Shown here: in pieces, positions 1 to 4,677 of the stretch
Layout: the number at the start of each line of letters is the position of its first letter
How positions within the stretch are numbered: the stretch's first letter is position 1
DNA from: Actinomycetes bacterium
GTDB lineage: Bacteria; Actinomycetota; Acidimicrobiia; Acidimicrobiales; Bog-793
Reading direction: 5' to 3'
Assembly (NCBI GenBank): GCA_021823365.1
Contig: JAKAOD010000269.1
Coordinates: forward strand, 1 to 5,094
Length of the DNA: 5,094 nt
Position numbers and translations under genes: made by a program
The notes under the pieces: model-generated
The model's database searches: none
What the model was told of the DNA's origin: nothing
What the model saw: only the letters and a program-made list of their open reading frames with translations

Positions 1-7
1 CCGATCT

Positions 8-38
8 ACCGTACCCGAGGGTCACGCCCCGATGCAAA
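8..38 (-). promoter_or_regulatory. Possible leftward promoter (for lexA outside the window)
   Basis: Read on the minus strand, a TTTGCA hexamer (plus positions 33-38) overlaps the first LexA box and is followed 19 bases later by TACGGT (plus 8-13), a TAnnnT-type -10. The spacer is long and the -35 imperfect, so this is tentative. In mycobacteria lexA is transcribed divergently from a LysM gene followed by nrdR, which is the order seen to the right, so the leftward target is inferred to be lexA. No part of lexA can be identified in the window. Confidence 0.35.
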
Positions 39-48
39 CATCCGTTCG
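35..48. promoter_or_regulatory. LexA operator (SOS box 1)
   Basis: The minus strand reads CGAACGGATGTTTG, a full match to the actinobacterial LexA consensus CGAACRNRYGTTYG. It overlaps the -35 of the possible leftward promoter. LexA bound here would be expected to block leftward transcription (probably lexA autoregulation), with relief after RecA-stimulated LexA cleavage. The match is seen; the regulation is inferred from the family. Confidence 0.85.
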
Positions 49-72
49 TGAAACGTCAGTTCGCCGCGGTGG

Positions 73-102
73 TTGACATCGAACAGGTGTTCGTGCGACC
101 AT
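73..102 (+). promoter_or_regulatory. SOS-controlled promoter of the LysM gene
   Basis: A perfect TTGACA -35 hexamer (73-78) is followed after 18 bases by GACCAT (97-102), a weak -10 that keeps the key A at position 2 and T at position 6. The LexA box at 80-93 fills the spacer, so bound repressor would occlude RNA polymerase. Predicted transcription starts near 108-110, giving a leader of about 80 bases before the ATG at 192. The -35 is clear and the -10 is less certain. Confidence 0.65.
80..93. promoter_or_regulatory. LexA operator (SOS box 2)
   Basis: CGAACAGGTGTTCG matches the actinobacterial LexA consensus CGAACRNRYGTTYG at every defined position. It lies one base after a TTGACA -35, the classical position for repressing a rightward promoter. 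It is the strongest evidence that the LysM gene downstream belongs to the SOS regulon. Confidence 0.92.
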
Positions 103-118
103 CGGTCGGGATCGAGAC

Positions 119-132
119 CGAACGTACGTACG
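119..132. promoter_or_regulatory. Degenerate third LexA-like box
   Basis: CGAACGTACGTACG matches the LexA consensus at 13 of 14 positions; the second half-site has GTAC instead of GTTC. It lies just downstream of the predicted start of transcription of the LysM gene, 39 bases centre-to-centre from box 2. It could be an auxiliary weak operator or a decayed one. The core is also a CGTACGTACG self-complementary repeat, so chance or another factor is possible. Confidence 0.45.
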
Positions 133-179
133 GATGCCTCGCTAGGGCCGAGGTCGGGCGTCGGGCGGGATGTCGAGCA

Positions 180-186
180 GGGGAGG
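180..186 (+). promoter_or_regulatory. Ribosome binding site of the LysM gene
   Basis: GGGGAGG lies 5 bases before the ATG at 192. It decides the start in favour of 192 over the in-frame GTG at 48, which lies inside the first SOS box and upstream of the promoter. Confidence 0.75.
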
Positions 187-191
187 CGACG

Positions 192-644
192 ATGGCAGCG
201 TTGGTCCGGTCGGCACCGAGAGGGGATCACAAGCTCGAGCGGCACTTGCGGCTGGTCGGCCACGTGGACCGCGATGCGGCGGCGTGGGGTCCGCCCGAGA
301 AGGGCCGCGCCGGCACCGGCGCGAAGCGGTCGGCCGGCCCCGCGAGGCGCGGGGCGCCGCGGCGCCCGCGCGTCGCAGCGACCGCTCTTACGCTCTCCGC
401 GTTCGGCGCGCTCTGGGCGGGCGGCAGCGCCCTCCGCTCGGCCGGGCGCGAGCGGATCGTCCCTCCGGCCGGGGCGCGACGAGTGGGAGCCGGCTACGTC
501 TACGTCGTCCGACCCGGCGACACCGTATGGTCGATCGCGACGGCGATGGAGCCCGGCACCGATCCGCGGCCGCTTGTCGACGAGATCGGGGCGGAGGTGC
601 CGGGCGGCGTGCTGCGGGTGGGTGAGGTTCTCCACCTCCCGTGA
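192..644 (+). CDS. SOS-induced LysM-domain membrane protein, ChiZ/DivS/YneA-like division inhibitor
   Basis: The product has 150 residues. Residues 1-60 are hydrophilic and rich in Arg, Gly and Pro, with a polybasic run before residue 61. Residues about 61-81 (VAATALTLSAFGALWAGGSA) form one membrane segment. Residues about 102-150 form a LysM peptidoglycan-binding domain, with YVVRPGDTVWSIA at 104-116 and a closing GEVLHLP. The likely topology is N-terminus inside and LysM outside. Actinobacterial proteins of this layout (ChiZ of Mycobacterium, DivS of Corynebacterium; YneA in Bacillus plays the same role) are induced by DNA damage and delay cell division. The SOS boxes upstream and nrdR immediately downstream match the mycobacterial locus. 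ChiZ has been reported as a cell-wall hydrolase, but no catalytic domain besides LysM is visible here. The family call is sound; the division-inhibitor role is inferred from context. Confidence 0.83.
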   Translation: MAALVRSAPRGDHKLERHLRLVGHVDRDAAAWGPPEKGRAGTGAKRSAGPARRGAPRRPRVAATALTLSAFGALWAGGSALRSAGRERIVPPAGARRVGAGYVYVVRPGDTVWSIATAMEPGTDPRPLVDEIGAEVPGGVLRVGEVLHLP

Positions 645-668
645 CCGCCGGCCCGTGACCGCCGGCCC
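641..668 (+). repeat. Tandem 14-base duplication at the LysM gene/nrdR junction
   Basis: GTGACCGCCGGCCC occurs twice head to tail (641-654 and 655-668) with no mismatch. The TGA within the first copy is the stop codon of the LysM gene. The second copy fills most of the gap before nrdR. It looks like a recent slippage duplication; no function is evident. Confidence 0.85.
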
Positions 669-680
669 GTGCCCGCGCAC

Positions 681-686
681 TACCTT
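681..686 (+). promoter_or_regulatory. Possible -10 element for leaderless nrdR
   Basis: TACCTT fits the actinobacterial -10 pattern TAnnnT and ends 6 bases before the GTG at 693. That spacing would place transcription start on the start codon itself. No Shine-Dalgarno sequence is visible before 693, as expected for a leaderless message. No convincing -35 was found, which is common at such promoters. Confidence 0.45.
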
Positions 687-692
687 CGCGGC

Positions 693-1187
693 GTGCGGTG
701 TCCGAGCTGTTCCCACCGCGAGGATCGTGTGGTCGACTCGAGAGAGGTCGAGCAGGGAGGCGCGATCCGCAGGCGGCGCGAATGCCTCTCCTGTGGCTTC
801 AGGTTCACGACTTTCGAGCGCGTCGGGGCGTCGGTCGTCGTGCTCAAGCGCTCGGGCCAAAGGGAGCAGTTCGATCGGGGCAAGGTGGCGGCCGGCGTGC
901 GAGCCGCCTGCAAGAACCGTCCGGTCGGCGACGGGCAGATCGAGGCGATCGTCGTTGCCGTAGAGGACCTCGCCCGGCGTTCGGGCAGCGTCGTTCCCAG
1001 CCAGCAGCTCGGCGTCGCGGTGCTCGACAGGCTCCGCGAGATCGACGACGTGGCGTACCTCCGTTTCGCAAGCGTCTACAAGGGCTTCGAGGACGCCAGC
1101 GACTTCGCACGCGAGGTCGGGCTGCTCACGAAGACGACGGCGCCGAAGCTCCGCCGACGCGGGCCGACGCCGCCCGGCGAGGAGTGA
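693..1187 (+). CDS. nrdR: Transcriptional repressor NrdR
   Basis: The product has 164 residues, slightly longer than the usual 150-160. The N-terminal zinc ribbon begins at the start codon (MRCPSC) with cysteines 3, 6, 31 and 34; the second pair sits in CLSCGFRFTTFE. An ATP-cone domain spans about residues 47-137, including VLKRSGQREQFDRGKV and the family signature AYLRFASVYKGFED. NrdR senses ATP/dATP and represses ribonucleotide reductase genes by binding NrdR boxes. The GTG at 693 is chosen because family members start at M-[RK]-CPxC; an in-frame GTG at 669 would add eight residues with no ribosome site. The gene follows the LysM gene by 48 bases, as in mycobacteria. The C-terminal tail (about 150-164) is basic and Pro-rich. 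No ribonucleotide reductase gene lies beside it here. Confidence 0.96.
   Translation: MRCPSCSHREDRVVDSREVEQGGAIRRRRECLSCGFRFTTFERVGASVVVLKRSGQREQFDRGKVAAGVRAACKNRPVGDGQIEAIVVAVEDLARRSGSVVPSQQLGVAVLDRLREIDDVAYLRFASVYKGFEDASDFAREVGLLTKTTAPKLRRRGPTPPGEE
1179..1184 (+). promoter_or_regulatory. Ribosome binding site of the PIG-L deacetylase gene
   Basis: GAGGAG in the last codons of nrdR lies 10 bases before GTG 1195 and 13 before ATG 1198. The spacing slightly favours the GTG, but either of these adjacent codons could be used. Confidence 0.5.
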
Positions 1188-1194
1188 GCGGCCC

Positions 1195-1980
1195 GTGATG
1201 ACGCCTTCAGAGGCCCGACGGCTGGCAGACGCGTCCGGCGTGGACGTCGCGGCCCGTCCCACGCCGGGCGCGCCCGAGGTCGTCGCCGACGTGCCCGCTC
1301 GTGCTCTCGCCGTCTATGCCCATCCCGACGACGCCGACGTCTCGTGCGGCGGCACGCTGGCGTCCTGGGCGGCGCGCGGCTGCGAGGTGCATCTCCTGGT
1401 CTGCACCAGGGGCGACAAGGGCTCCGAGCTCGCCTCGATCGACGTCGTCGGGCTGGTCGAGCGCCGAGCTGCGGAGGTCGCGGCGGCAGCCTCGGTGCTC
1501 GGGATCGCGCGCGTCCACCGCCTCGAACGCGACGACGGCGAGCTGGACAACGATCCCTCGCTCCGAAGGGCGATCGTCGAGCTCGTACGTGCGACCCGTC
1601 CGGAGGCGGTGATCTGCCCCGACCCGACTGCGGTCTTCTTCGGCGAGCACTACTTCAACCACCGCGACCACCGCTGCGTCGGCTGGGCGACGCTCGACGC
1701 GCTGTTCCCGGCCGTCTCGTCGCCGCTGTACTTTCCCGACGCAGGACCACCCTGGCAAGTCGGCACGACGTACCTTTCCGGGTCGCTGGAGGCGAACGTG
1801 CTCGTCGACATCTCGTCGGCGATCGAGCAAAAGGCGGAGGCGCTCCGGTGCCACGCGAGCCAGGTCGGTGACGGCAGCGAATGGTACGGCGCGGCGGTGC
1901 GCGGCCGCGCGGCGGACGCCGGCCGGCCGGCCGGGGTGGCCTTCGCCGAGGCGTTCCGCCGCGTGCGCGGCACCGCCTGA
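1195..1980 (+). CDS. PIG-L/LmbE family zinc-dependent deacetylase
   Basis: The product has 261 residues, a normal size for the family. The hallmark AHPDDAD at 42-48 supplies zinc ligands His43 and Asp46 and the catalytic base Asp45. CGGTLA (51-56) and TRGDKGSE (71-78) follow as in family members. HRDH at 156-159 supplies the third ligand (His159 by comparison with MshB). The C-terminal VDIS...KAEALRCHASQ segment (204-223) is also typical. These cytoplasmic enzymes remove N-acetyl groups from GlcNAc-type substrates. In Actinobacteria the best known members are MshB and Mca of mycothiol metabolism, but this sequence does not identify the substrate. A roughly 35-residue N-terminal extension precedes the core. 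The gene starts 7 bases after nrdR and is probably cotranscribed with it and dinB. The family is sure; the exact role is unknown. Confidence 0.92.
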   Translation: MMTPSEARRLADASGVDVAARPTPGAPEVVADVPARALAVYAHPDDADVSCGGTLASWAARGCEVHLLVCTRGDKGSELASIDVVGLVERRAAEVAAAASVLGIARVHRLERDDGELDNDPSLRRAIVELVRATRPEAVICPDPTAVFFGEHYFNHRDHRCVGWATLDALFPAVSSPLYFPDAGPPWQVGTTYLSGSLEANVLVDISSAIEQKAEALRCHASQVGDGSEWYGAAVRGRAADAGRPAGVAFAEAFRRVRGTA

Positions 1981-1986
1981 CGCGAC

Positions 1987-3255
1987 ATGGACCCGGTGGG
2001 CGCGCGCCGCCTCGGGATCCTGCACCTCGACATGGACTGCTTCTTCGCCGCCGTCGAGGTGCTGAGGGACCCGAGCCTTGGCGGGCGTCCCGTCGTCGTC
2101 GGCGGCACCGGGCCCCGCGGAGTGGTCGCCTCGGCGTCCTACGAGGCGCGGGTCTTCGGCGTCCGGTCGGCCATGCCCATGGCGACGGCGCGCAGGCTCT
2201 GTCCCGCGGCGGTCTTCCTGCCCGGGAGGTTCGAAGCCTACGCCGAGGTCAGCCGGTCGCTCCGTGCCATCCTCGAGTCCGTGACGCCGCTCGTCGAGCC
2301 GATCGCGCTCGACGAGGCGTACCTCGACGTGACCGGGGCGGCCCGGCTTCTCGGGTCGGGACCGACAATCGCGGCCAAATTGCGGTCATCCGTGCGCGAG
2401 GAGCTCTTGCTCGACTGCTCCGTCGGCGTCGCGCGCTCGAAGCTCCTCGCGAAGCTCGCCTCCGAGGCGGCCAAGCCCGTCGCCGGTCCGTCCGGCATCA
2501 CGCCTGGGGCGGGAGTCGTGGTCGTCGGGGAGGCCGATGAGATCGAGTTCCTCCATCGCCACGTCGTGCGCGCCCTCCCGGGCGTCGGGCCGCGCACGGC
2601 CGAGCGCCTTGCCCGCTTCGGCGTCTCGACCGTCGGCGATCTGGCGGCGGTCAACGTCGACAGCCTCGTCAGGCTGCTCGGCTCTGCCGCGGGGCGCGAG
2701 CTGCACGAGCTCGCCTGGGCTCGGGACGCGCGGCCCGTCGTCGCCGACCGTGAGACCCGCTCGATCGGTCACGAGGAGACGTTTCCAGCGGATCTCCACG
2801 ACATCACGGAGCTTCGGCGCAGGGCGCGCCGGTCCGCCGGGAGCGTGGCGGCGCGTTGCCGGGCGTCCGAGGTCGTCGCCCGCACGATCACGCTCAAGGT
2901 CCGCTTCGCCGACTTCTCGACCGTGACCCGGTCCCGGACGGTTGCCCGACCAGTCGCGACCGGAGGCGAGGTCGGCGACGTCGCCTGTGACCTGCTCGAC
3001 GCGATCGCACTGACTCAGGGCGTCCGCCTGCTCGGAGTCCTGGCCTCGGGACTGTCGCCTGCCGAGGTCGCGGGATCCCACCAGCTGAGCCTCTTCGCCG
3101 AGGAGAGCGACTTCGGCCGCGGGCGTCGCGACGAGGTCGAGCTCGCGGCCGAGGAGGTGAGGCGCCGCTATGGGGAGTCCGCCCTCGCGCCGTTGGGGCT
3201 GGACGCGAGGCGCGGACCGCGGCCGGGGCCGGCGGGACCCACCGAGCCCGAATAG
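1987..3255 (+). CDS. dinB: DNA polymerase IV (Y-family translesion polymerase)
   Basis: The product has 422 residues. The palm motif ILHLDMDCFFAAVE (11-24) gives metal ligand Asp15 and steric-gate Phe20. ALDEAYLDVT (107-116) gives catalytic Asp109 and Glu110. Other family blocks are SYEARVFGVRSAMP (51-64) and the CSVGVARSKLLAKLAS run (144-159). A helix-hairpin-helix, LPGVGPRTAERLARFGV, lies at about 197-213, and the little-finger domain spans about 255-360. QLSLF at 366-370 is the sliding-clamp binding motif, followed by a 52-residue charged and then Gly/Pro-rich tail. The enzyme copies past DNA lesions with low fidelity. All catalytic residues are present, so it should be active. The ATG lies 6 bases after the deacetylase stop with no clear ribosome site, suggesting translational coupling. 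No LexA box precedes it, so SOS control, if any, would be indirect. Confidence 0.96.
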   Translation: MDPVGARRLGILHLDMDCFFAAVEVLRDPSLGGRPVVVGGTGPRGVVASASYEARVFGVRSAMPMATARRLCPAAVFLPGRFEAYAEVSRSLRAILESVTPLVEPIALDEAYLDVTGAARLLGSGPTIAAKLRSSVREELLLDCSVGVARSKLLAKLASEAAKPVAGPSGITPGAGVVVVGEADEIEFLHRHVVRALPGVGPRTAERLARFGVSTVGDLAAVNVDSLVRLLGSAAGRELHELAWARDARPVVADRETRSIGHEETFPADLHDITELRRRARRSAGSVAARCRASEVVARTITLKVRFADFSTVTRSRTVARPVATGGEVGDVACDLLDAIALTQGVRLLGVLASGLSPAEVAGSHQLSLFAEESDFGRGRRDEVELAAEEVRRRYGESALAPLGLDARRGPRPGPAGPTEPE

Positions 3256-3280
3256 GCGCCTGCACCACCCGTGACGTGCG

Positions 3281-3309
3281 TTGTCGGGGGCGGGGCGGTG
3301 CGCGAGAAT
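3281..3309 (+). promoter_or_regulatory. Possible promoter of the DUF3040 gene
   Basis: TTGTCG (3281-3286) and GAGAAT (3304-3309) are separated by exactly 17 bases, each matching the vegetative consensus at four of six positions. Transcription would start near 3316 and give a leader of about 95 bases before the GTG at 3412. In GC-rich DNA such matches are suggestive only. Confidence 0.4.
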
Positions 3310-3320
3310 GTCGAGGACAT
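3308..3320. promoter_or_regulatory. 13-base palindrome at the predicted transcription start
   Basis: ATGTC-GAG-GACAT is a perfect 5-base inverted repeat with a 3-base centre. It overlaps the end of the proposed -10 and the predicted start site, the position of a repressor operator. No known regulator is recognised; it is short enough to be chance. Confidence 0.3.
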
Positions 3321-3330
3321 AGCGAGGTCG

Positions 3331-3364
3331 TGCACCCTTTCCGGCTGCGGTGCCGGAGGGTGCA
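3331..3364 (+). other. Strong hairpin in the leader of the DUF3040 gene
   Basis: TGCACCCTTTCCGGC (3331-3345) pairs with GCCGGAGGGTGCA (3352-3364). This gives stems of 8 and 5 base pairs separated by a TT bulge, closed by the six-base loop TGCGGT. No T-run follows, so it does not look like a standard intrinsic terminator for dinB, which ends 75 bases upstream. It lies 47 bases before the DUF3040 start codon, where it would be part of the 5' leader, and could act as an RNA stabiliser, protein site or attenuator. The structure is seen; its role is unknown. Confidence 0.55.
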
Positions 3365-3395
3365 GGGCGGCGTCCCGCCGTCGAGCGGCGGTTGC

Positions 3396-3403
3396 GGAGG
3401 AGG
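3396..3403 (+). promoter_or_regulatory. Ribosome binding site of the DUF3040 gene
   Basis: GGAGGAGG, followed directly by GGGAG, lies 8 bases before the GTG at 3412. It is the strongest Shine-Dalgarno match in the window and fixes the start there rather than at the in-frame GTG at 3271. Confidence 0.8.
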
Positions 3404-3411
3404 GGGAGCGG

Positions 3412-3789
3412 GTGCCGCTTTCCGAGGAAGAGCAGCGGATCCTCCAGGAGATGGAGCAGAAGCTCTACGAGCACGACCGCGCCTTCGTCGAGCGCGTCGG
3501 CAGCGACGGCCGGCGGGTGGCGGCGGCACGCTCGATGCGGTGGTCGATCGCCGTGTTCGTCGCCGGCTTTGCAATCCTCCTGCTCACCTTCCAGACGTCG
3601 CTACTGGTGGGGACCTTCGGGTTCCTCGTCATGCTCTTCAGCACGTTGAGCTTCGAGCGCGGCGCCCGCCAGGCGCTGGGCGCTCGGGCGGGGTCCCCGA
3701 AGCAGGGTGTCCGGCGCCAACGGCCGCTCGGCGACGAGCTCGGGATCATCGGCAGGCGGATCCGAAGCCGGTTGCGTCGCGAGCGCTGA
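3412..3789 (+). CDS. DUF3040 family two-helix membrane protein
   Basis: The product has 125 residues. It starts MPLSEEEQRILQEMEQKLYEHDRAF, the characteristic amphipathic N-terminus of the actinobacterial DUF3040 family. Two hydrophobic segments follow, about 43-61 (RWSIAVFVAGFAILLLTFQ) and 64-81 (LLVGTFGFLVMLFSTLSF). The C-terminal tail is strongly basic (GIIGRRIRSRLRRER at the end). Both ends are probably cytoplasmic. The function of the family is not established; members are often near dinB and the mraZ/division cluster in Actinobacteria. Here dinB is upstream, but the next genes are not mraZ-rsmH. The start is set by the strong ribosome site and by family similarity. Confidence 0.88.
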   Translation: MPLSEEEQRILQEMEQKLYEHDRAFVERVGSDGRRVAAARSMRWSIAVFVAGFAILLLTFQTSLLVGTFGFLVMLFSTLSFERGARQALGARAGSPKQGVRRQRPLGDELGIIGRRIRSRLRRER

Positions 3790-3793
3790 GGCG

Positions 3794-4087
3794 GTGGAGG
3801 GTCCTGCGCACGGCGGCAGGGCTTGGGCACGAGCCCTTGTCGCCGTCGGCGGTCGGCCGGTCCTTTGGCCCGAGGCGATCCGGATGGCGCTCGCGCATGT
3901 CCCGAGACGGTGGTGGCGGCGCTCGCCGTTGCCGGATCCGGCGTGGCTCCGGTTCCGCATGGAGACCGCCTACGGGGACGCTTCCGCGGTGCCCCCGGGC
4001 GAGGATCTCCTCGCACTCCTCCGGTGGTCGAGGCGGATGCGCGCCGTGACGGGACGAAGGCTCGGTGAGCGTCGGTCCGTGCGCTAG
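3794..4087 (+). CDS. Small hypothetical protein (PLPDPxWLRFRMETAYG motif)
   Basis: The product has 97 residues from GTG 3794, which lies 4 bases after the DUF3040 stop and suggests coupled translation; the ribosome site (GAGG, overlapping that stop) is weak. The protein has no membrane segment and is basic at both ends. The central part carries WRRSPLPDPAWLRFRMETAY (about 45-64), followed by an acidic PGEDLLALLRWSRR helix (about 71-84). This resembles small uncharacterised actinobacterial proteins with a P-LPDP-YLRFR-ETAYG core, recalled rather than searched. The stop TAG at 4085-4087 is also the first half of the -10 of the next gene. An ATG at 3884 is a shorter alternative start. Function is unknown. 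Confidence 0.68.
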   Translation: MEGPAHGGRAWARALVAVGGRPVLWPEAIRMALAHVPRRWWRRSPLPDPAWLRFRMETAYGDASAVPPGEDLLALLRWSRRMRAVTGRRLGERRSVR

Positions 4088-4090
4088 CCT
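4085..4090 (+). promoter_or_regulatory. Probable -10 element upstream of the HNH gene
   Basis: TAGCCT fits the TAnnnT -10 pattern and overlaps the stop codon of the preceding gene. Transcription would start near 4097-4098. No clear -35 is visible. The element gives the HNH gene a leader of about 40 bases, or makes the small GTG ORF at 4098 leaderless. Confidence 0.45.
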
Positions 4091-4097
4091 CCCATCG

Positions 4098-4136
4098 GTG
4101 AGGGTGGGCGGCGCAGCCGGAGCTGTCAGGGGCTGA
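4098..4136 (+). CDS. Possible 12-codon leaderless upstream ORF
   Basis: GTG at 4098 lies 7 bases after the TAGCCT element and opens a 12-residue frame (MRVGGAAGAVRG). Its TGA (4134-4136) ends one base before the HNH start GTG at 4138. Such placement would allow a leaderless peptide to couple ribosomes to the HNH gene. The reading frame is real, but nothing proves that it is translated and the composition is unremarkable. Confidence 0.22.
   Translation: MRVGGAAGAVRG
4128..4132 (+). promoter_or_regulatory. Ribosome binding site of the HNH gene
   Basis: AGGGG lies 5 bases before the GTG at 4138 and supports that start, which also gives the expected N-terminus of the family. Confidence 0.6.
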
Positions 4137-4137
4137 G

Positions 4138-4677
4138 GTGATCGGTCGGGCGCTGGTCCTGAATGCGACGTTCGAGCCGCTCTGCGTCGTCTCCTCCCGA
4201 AGGGCGCTCGTCCTCGTGCTCGACGAGAAGGCCGAGCTGGTGCACGCGACGGACCACGAGTACCGCTCGGTGAGAACGTCCTTTCCCGAGCCGTCGGTCG
4301 TGCGTCTCGCACGCTACGTGAGGGTCCCGCGCCAGACCAGGGTCGCCATCTCGCGCCGTTCGGTGTTCGCCCGCGACGGCCATCGCTGCCAGTACTGCGG
4401 CGCTCAGGCCGAGAACATCGACCACGTCGTGCCGCGGAGCCGAGGCGGGGCGCACAGCTGGGACAACGTCGTCGCGTCGTGCCGCCGCTGCAATGCGGCA
4501 AAGGAGGACCACCTACCGGAGGAGGCGGGGTTCGTGCTGCGGCGCGCACCGGCGGCGCCGCGCTCGCGCGTGTGGCTGCTTGCCGCCAGCGGCGAGGTGC
4601 GGCAGGAGTGGCAGCCTTACGTGGTCCCGATGCTGTCGCGCGCCCCGCTGCTCGGCCGTAAGGACCCCGCGGCCTGA
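4138..4677 (+). CDS. HNH endonuclease family protein
   Basis: The product has 179 residues. The N-terminal domain (about 1-75) begins ALVLNATFEPLCVVSSRRAL, typical of a widespread actinobacterial and cyanobacterial HNH family. The HNH/zinc domain spans about 76-123: RSVFARDGHRCQYCG with Cys84 and Cys87, IDHVVPRSRGG with Asp95 and His96, WDNVV with Asn110, and CRRCN with Cys115, Cys118 and Asn119, then Lys122. Metal and catalytic residues are all present, so nuclease activity is plausible. The C-terminal part (about 130-179) contains VRQEWQPYV, common in this family. The cellular role is not established; it is a chromosomal housekeeping-type gene, with no toxin, phage or restriction partner beside it. 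It is preceded by its own -10 element and its stop overlaps the next gene. Confidence 0.92.
   Translation: MIGRALVLNATFEPLCVVSSRRALVLVLDEKAELVHATDHEYRSVRTSFPEPSVVRLARYVRVPRQTRVAISRRSVFARDGHRCQYCGAQAENIDHVVPRSRGGAHSWDNVVASCRRCNAAKEDHLPEEAGFVLRRAPAAPRSRVWLLAASGEVRQEWQPYVVPMLSRAPLLGRKDPAA
4660..4664 (+). promoter_or_regulatory. Ribosome binding site supporting the CTG start
   Basis: AAGGA inside the end of the HNH gene lies 9 bases before CTG 4674, a good distance for initiation there. No ATG, GTG or TTG in the same frame lies within a comparable distance. Confidence 0.5.

Noticed and set aside
48..191. In-frame upstream extension of the LysM protein from GTG 48
   Set aside because: That start lies inside SOS box 1 and upstream of the SOS promoter, has no ribosome site and would add 48 residues unlike the family. 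ATG 192 has a good GGGGAGG.
669..692. GTG 669 as the nrdR start
   Set aside because: It would add eight residues before the conserved MRCPxC start, and no ribosome site precedes it.
6..1262. 418-codon open frame on the minus strand across the SOS region, the LysM gene and nrdR
   Set aside because: It is antisense to two genes with clear domains and to both LexA boxes, has a low-complexity Arg/Ala/Pro/Gly composition and shows no family motif. Long antisense frames are expected in DNA this GC-rich.
1881..2540. 219-codon + strand frame across the deacetylase/dinB junction
   Set aside because: It is an out-of-frame reading of the ends of two well-supported genes, very Arg/Gly-rich and without motifs.
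3331..3364. Hairpin as an intrinsic terminator of dinB
   Set aside because: There is no T-run after the stem; the following bases are G/C-rich and the structure is 75 bases past the dinB stop.
3271..3411. In-frame extension of the DUF3040 protein from GTG 3271
   Set aside because: The extra 47 residues would encode through the hairpin and are unlike the family, whose N-terminus is MPLSExEQ. A very strong ribosome site supports 3412.
2386..3474. 362-codon open frame on the minus strand inside dinB and beyond
   Set aside because: It lies opposite intact dinB codons and the DUF3040 gene start, and has no recognisable motif.
4138..4677. HNH gene as part of a mobile element, retron/intron or defence system
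   Set aside because: There are no reverse transcriptase, integrase, terminal repeats, methylase or toxin-like partners. Composition and spacing match the neighbours, and the family is common as a chromosomal gene in Actinobacteria.
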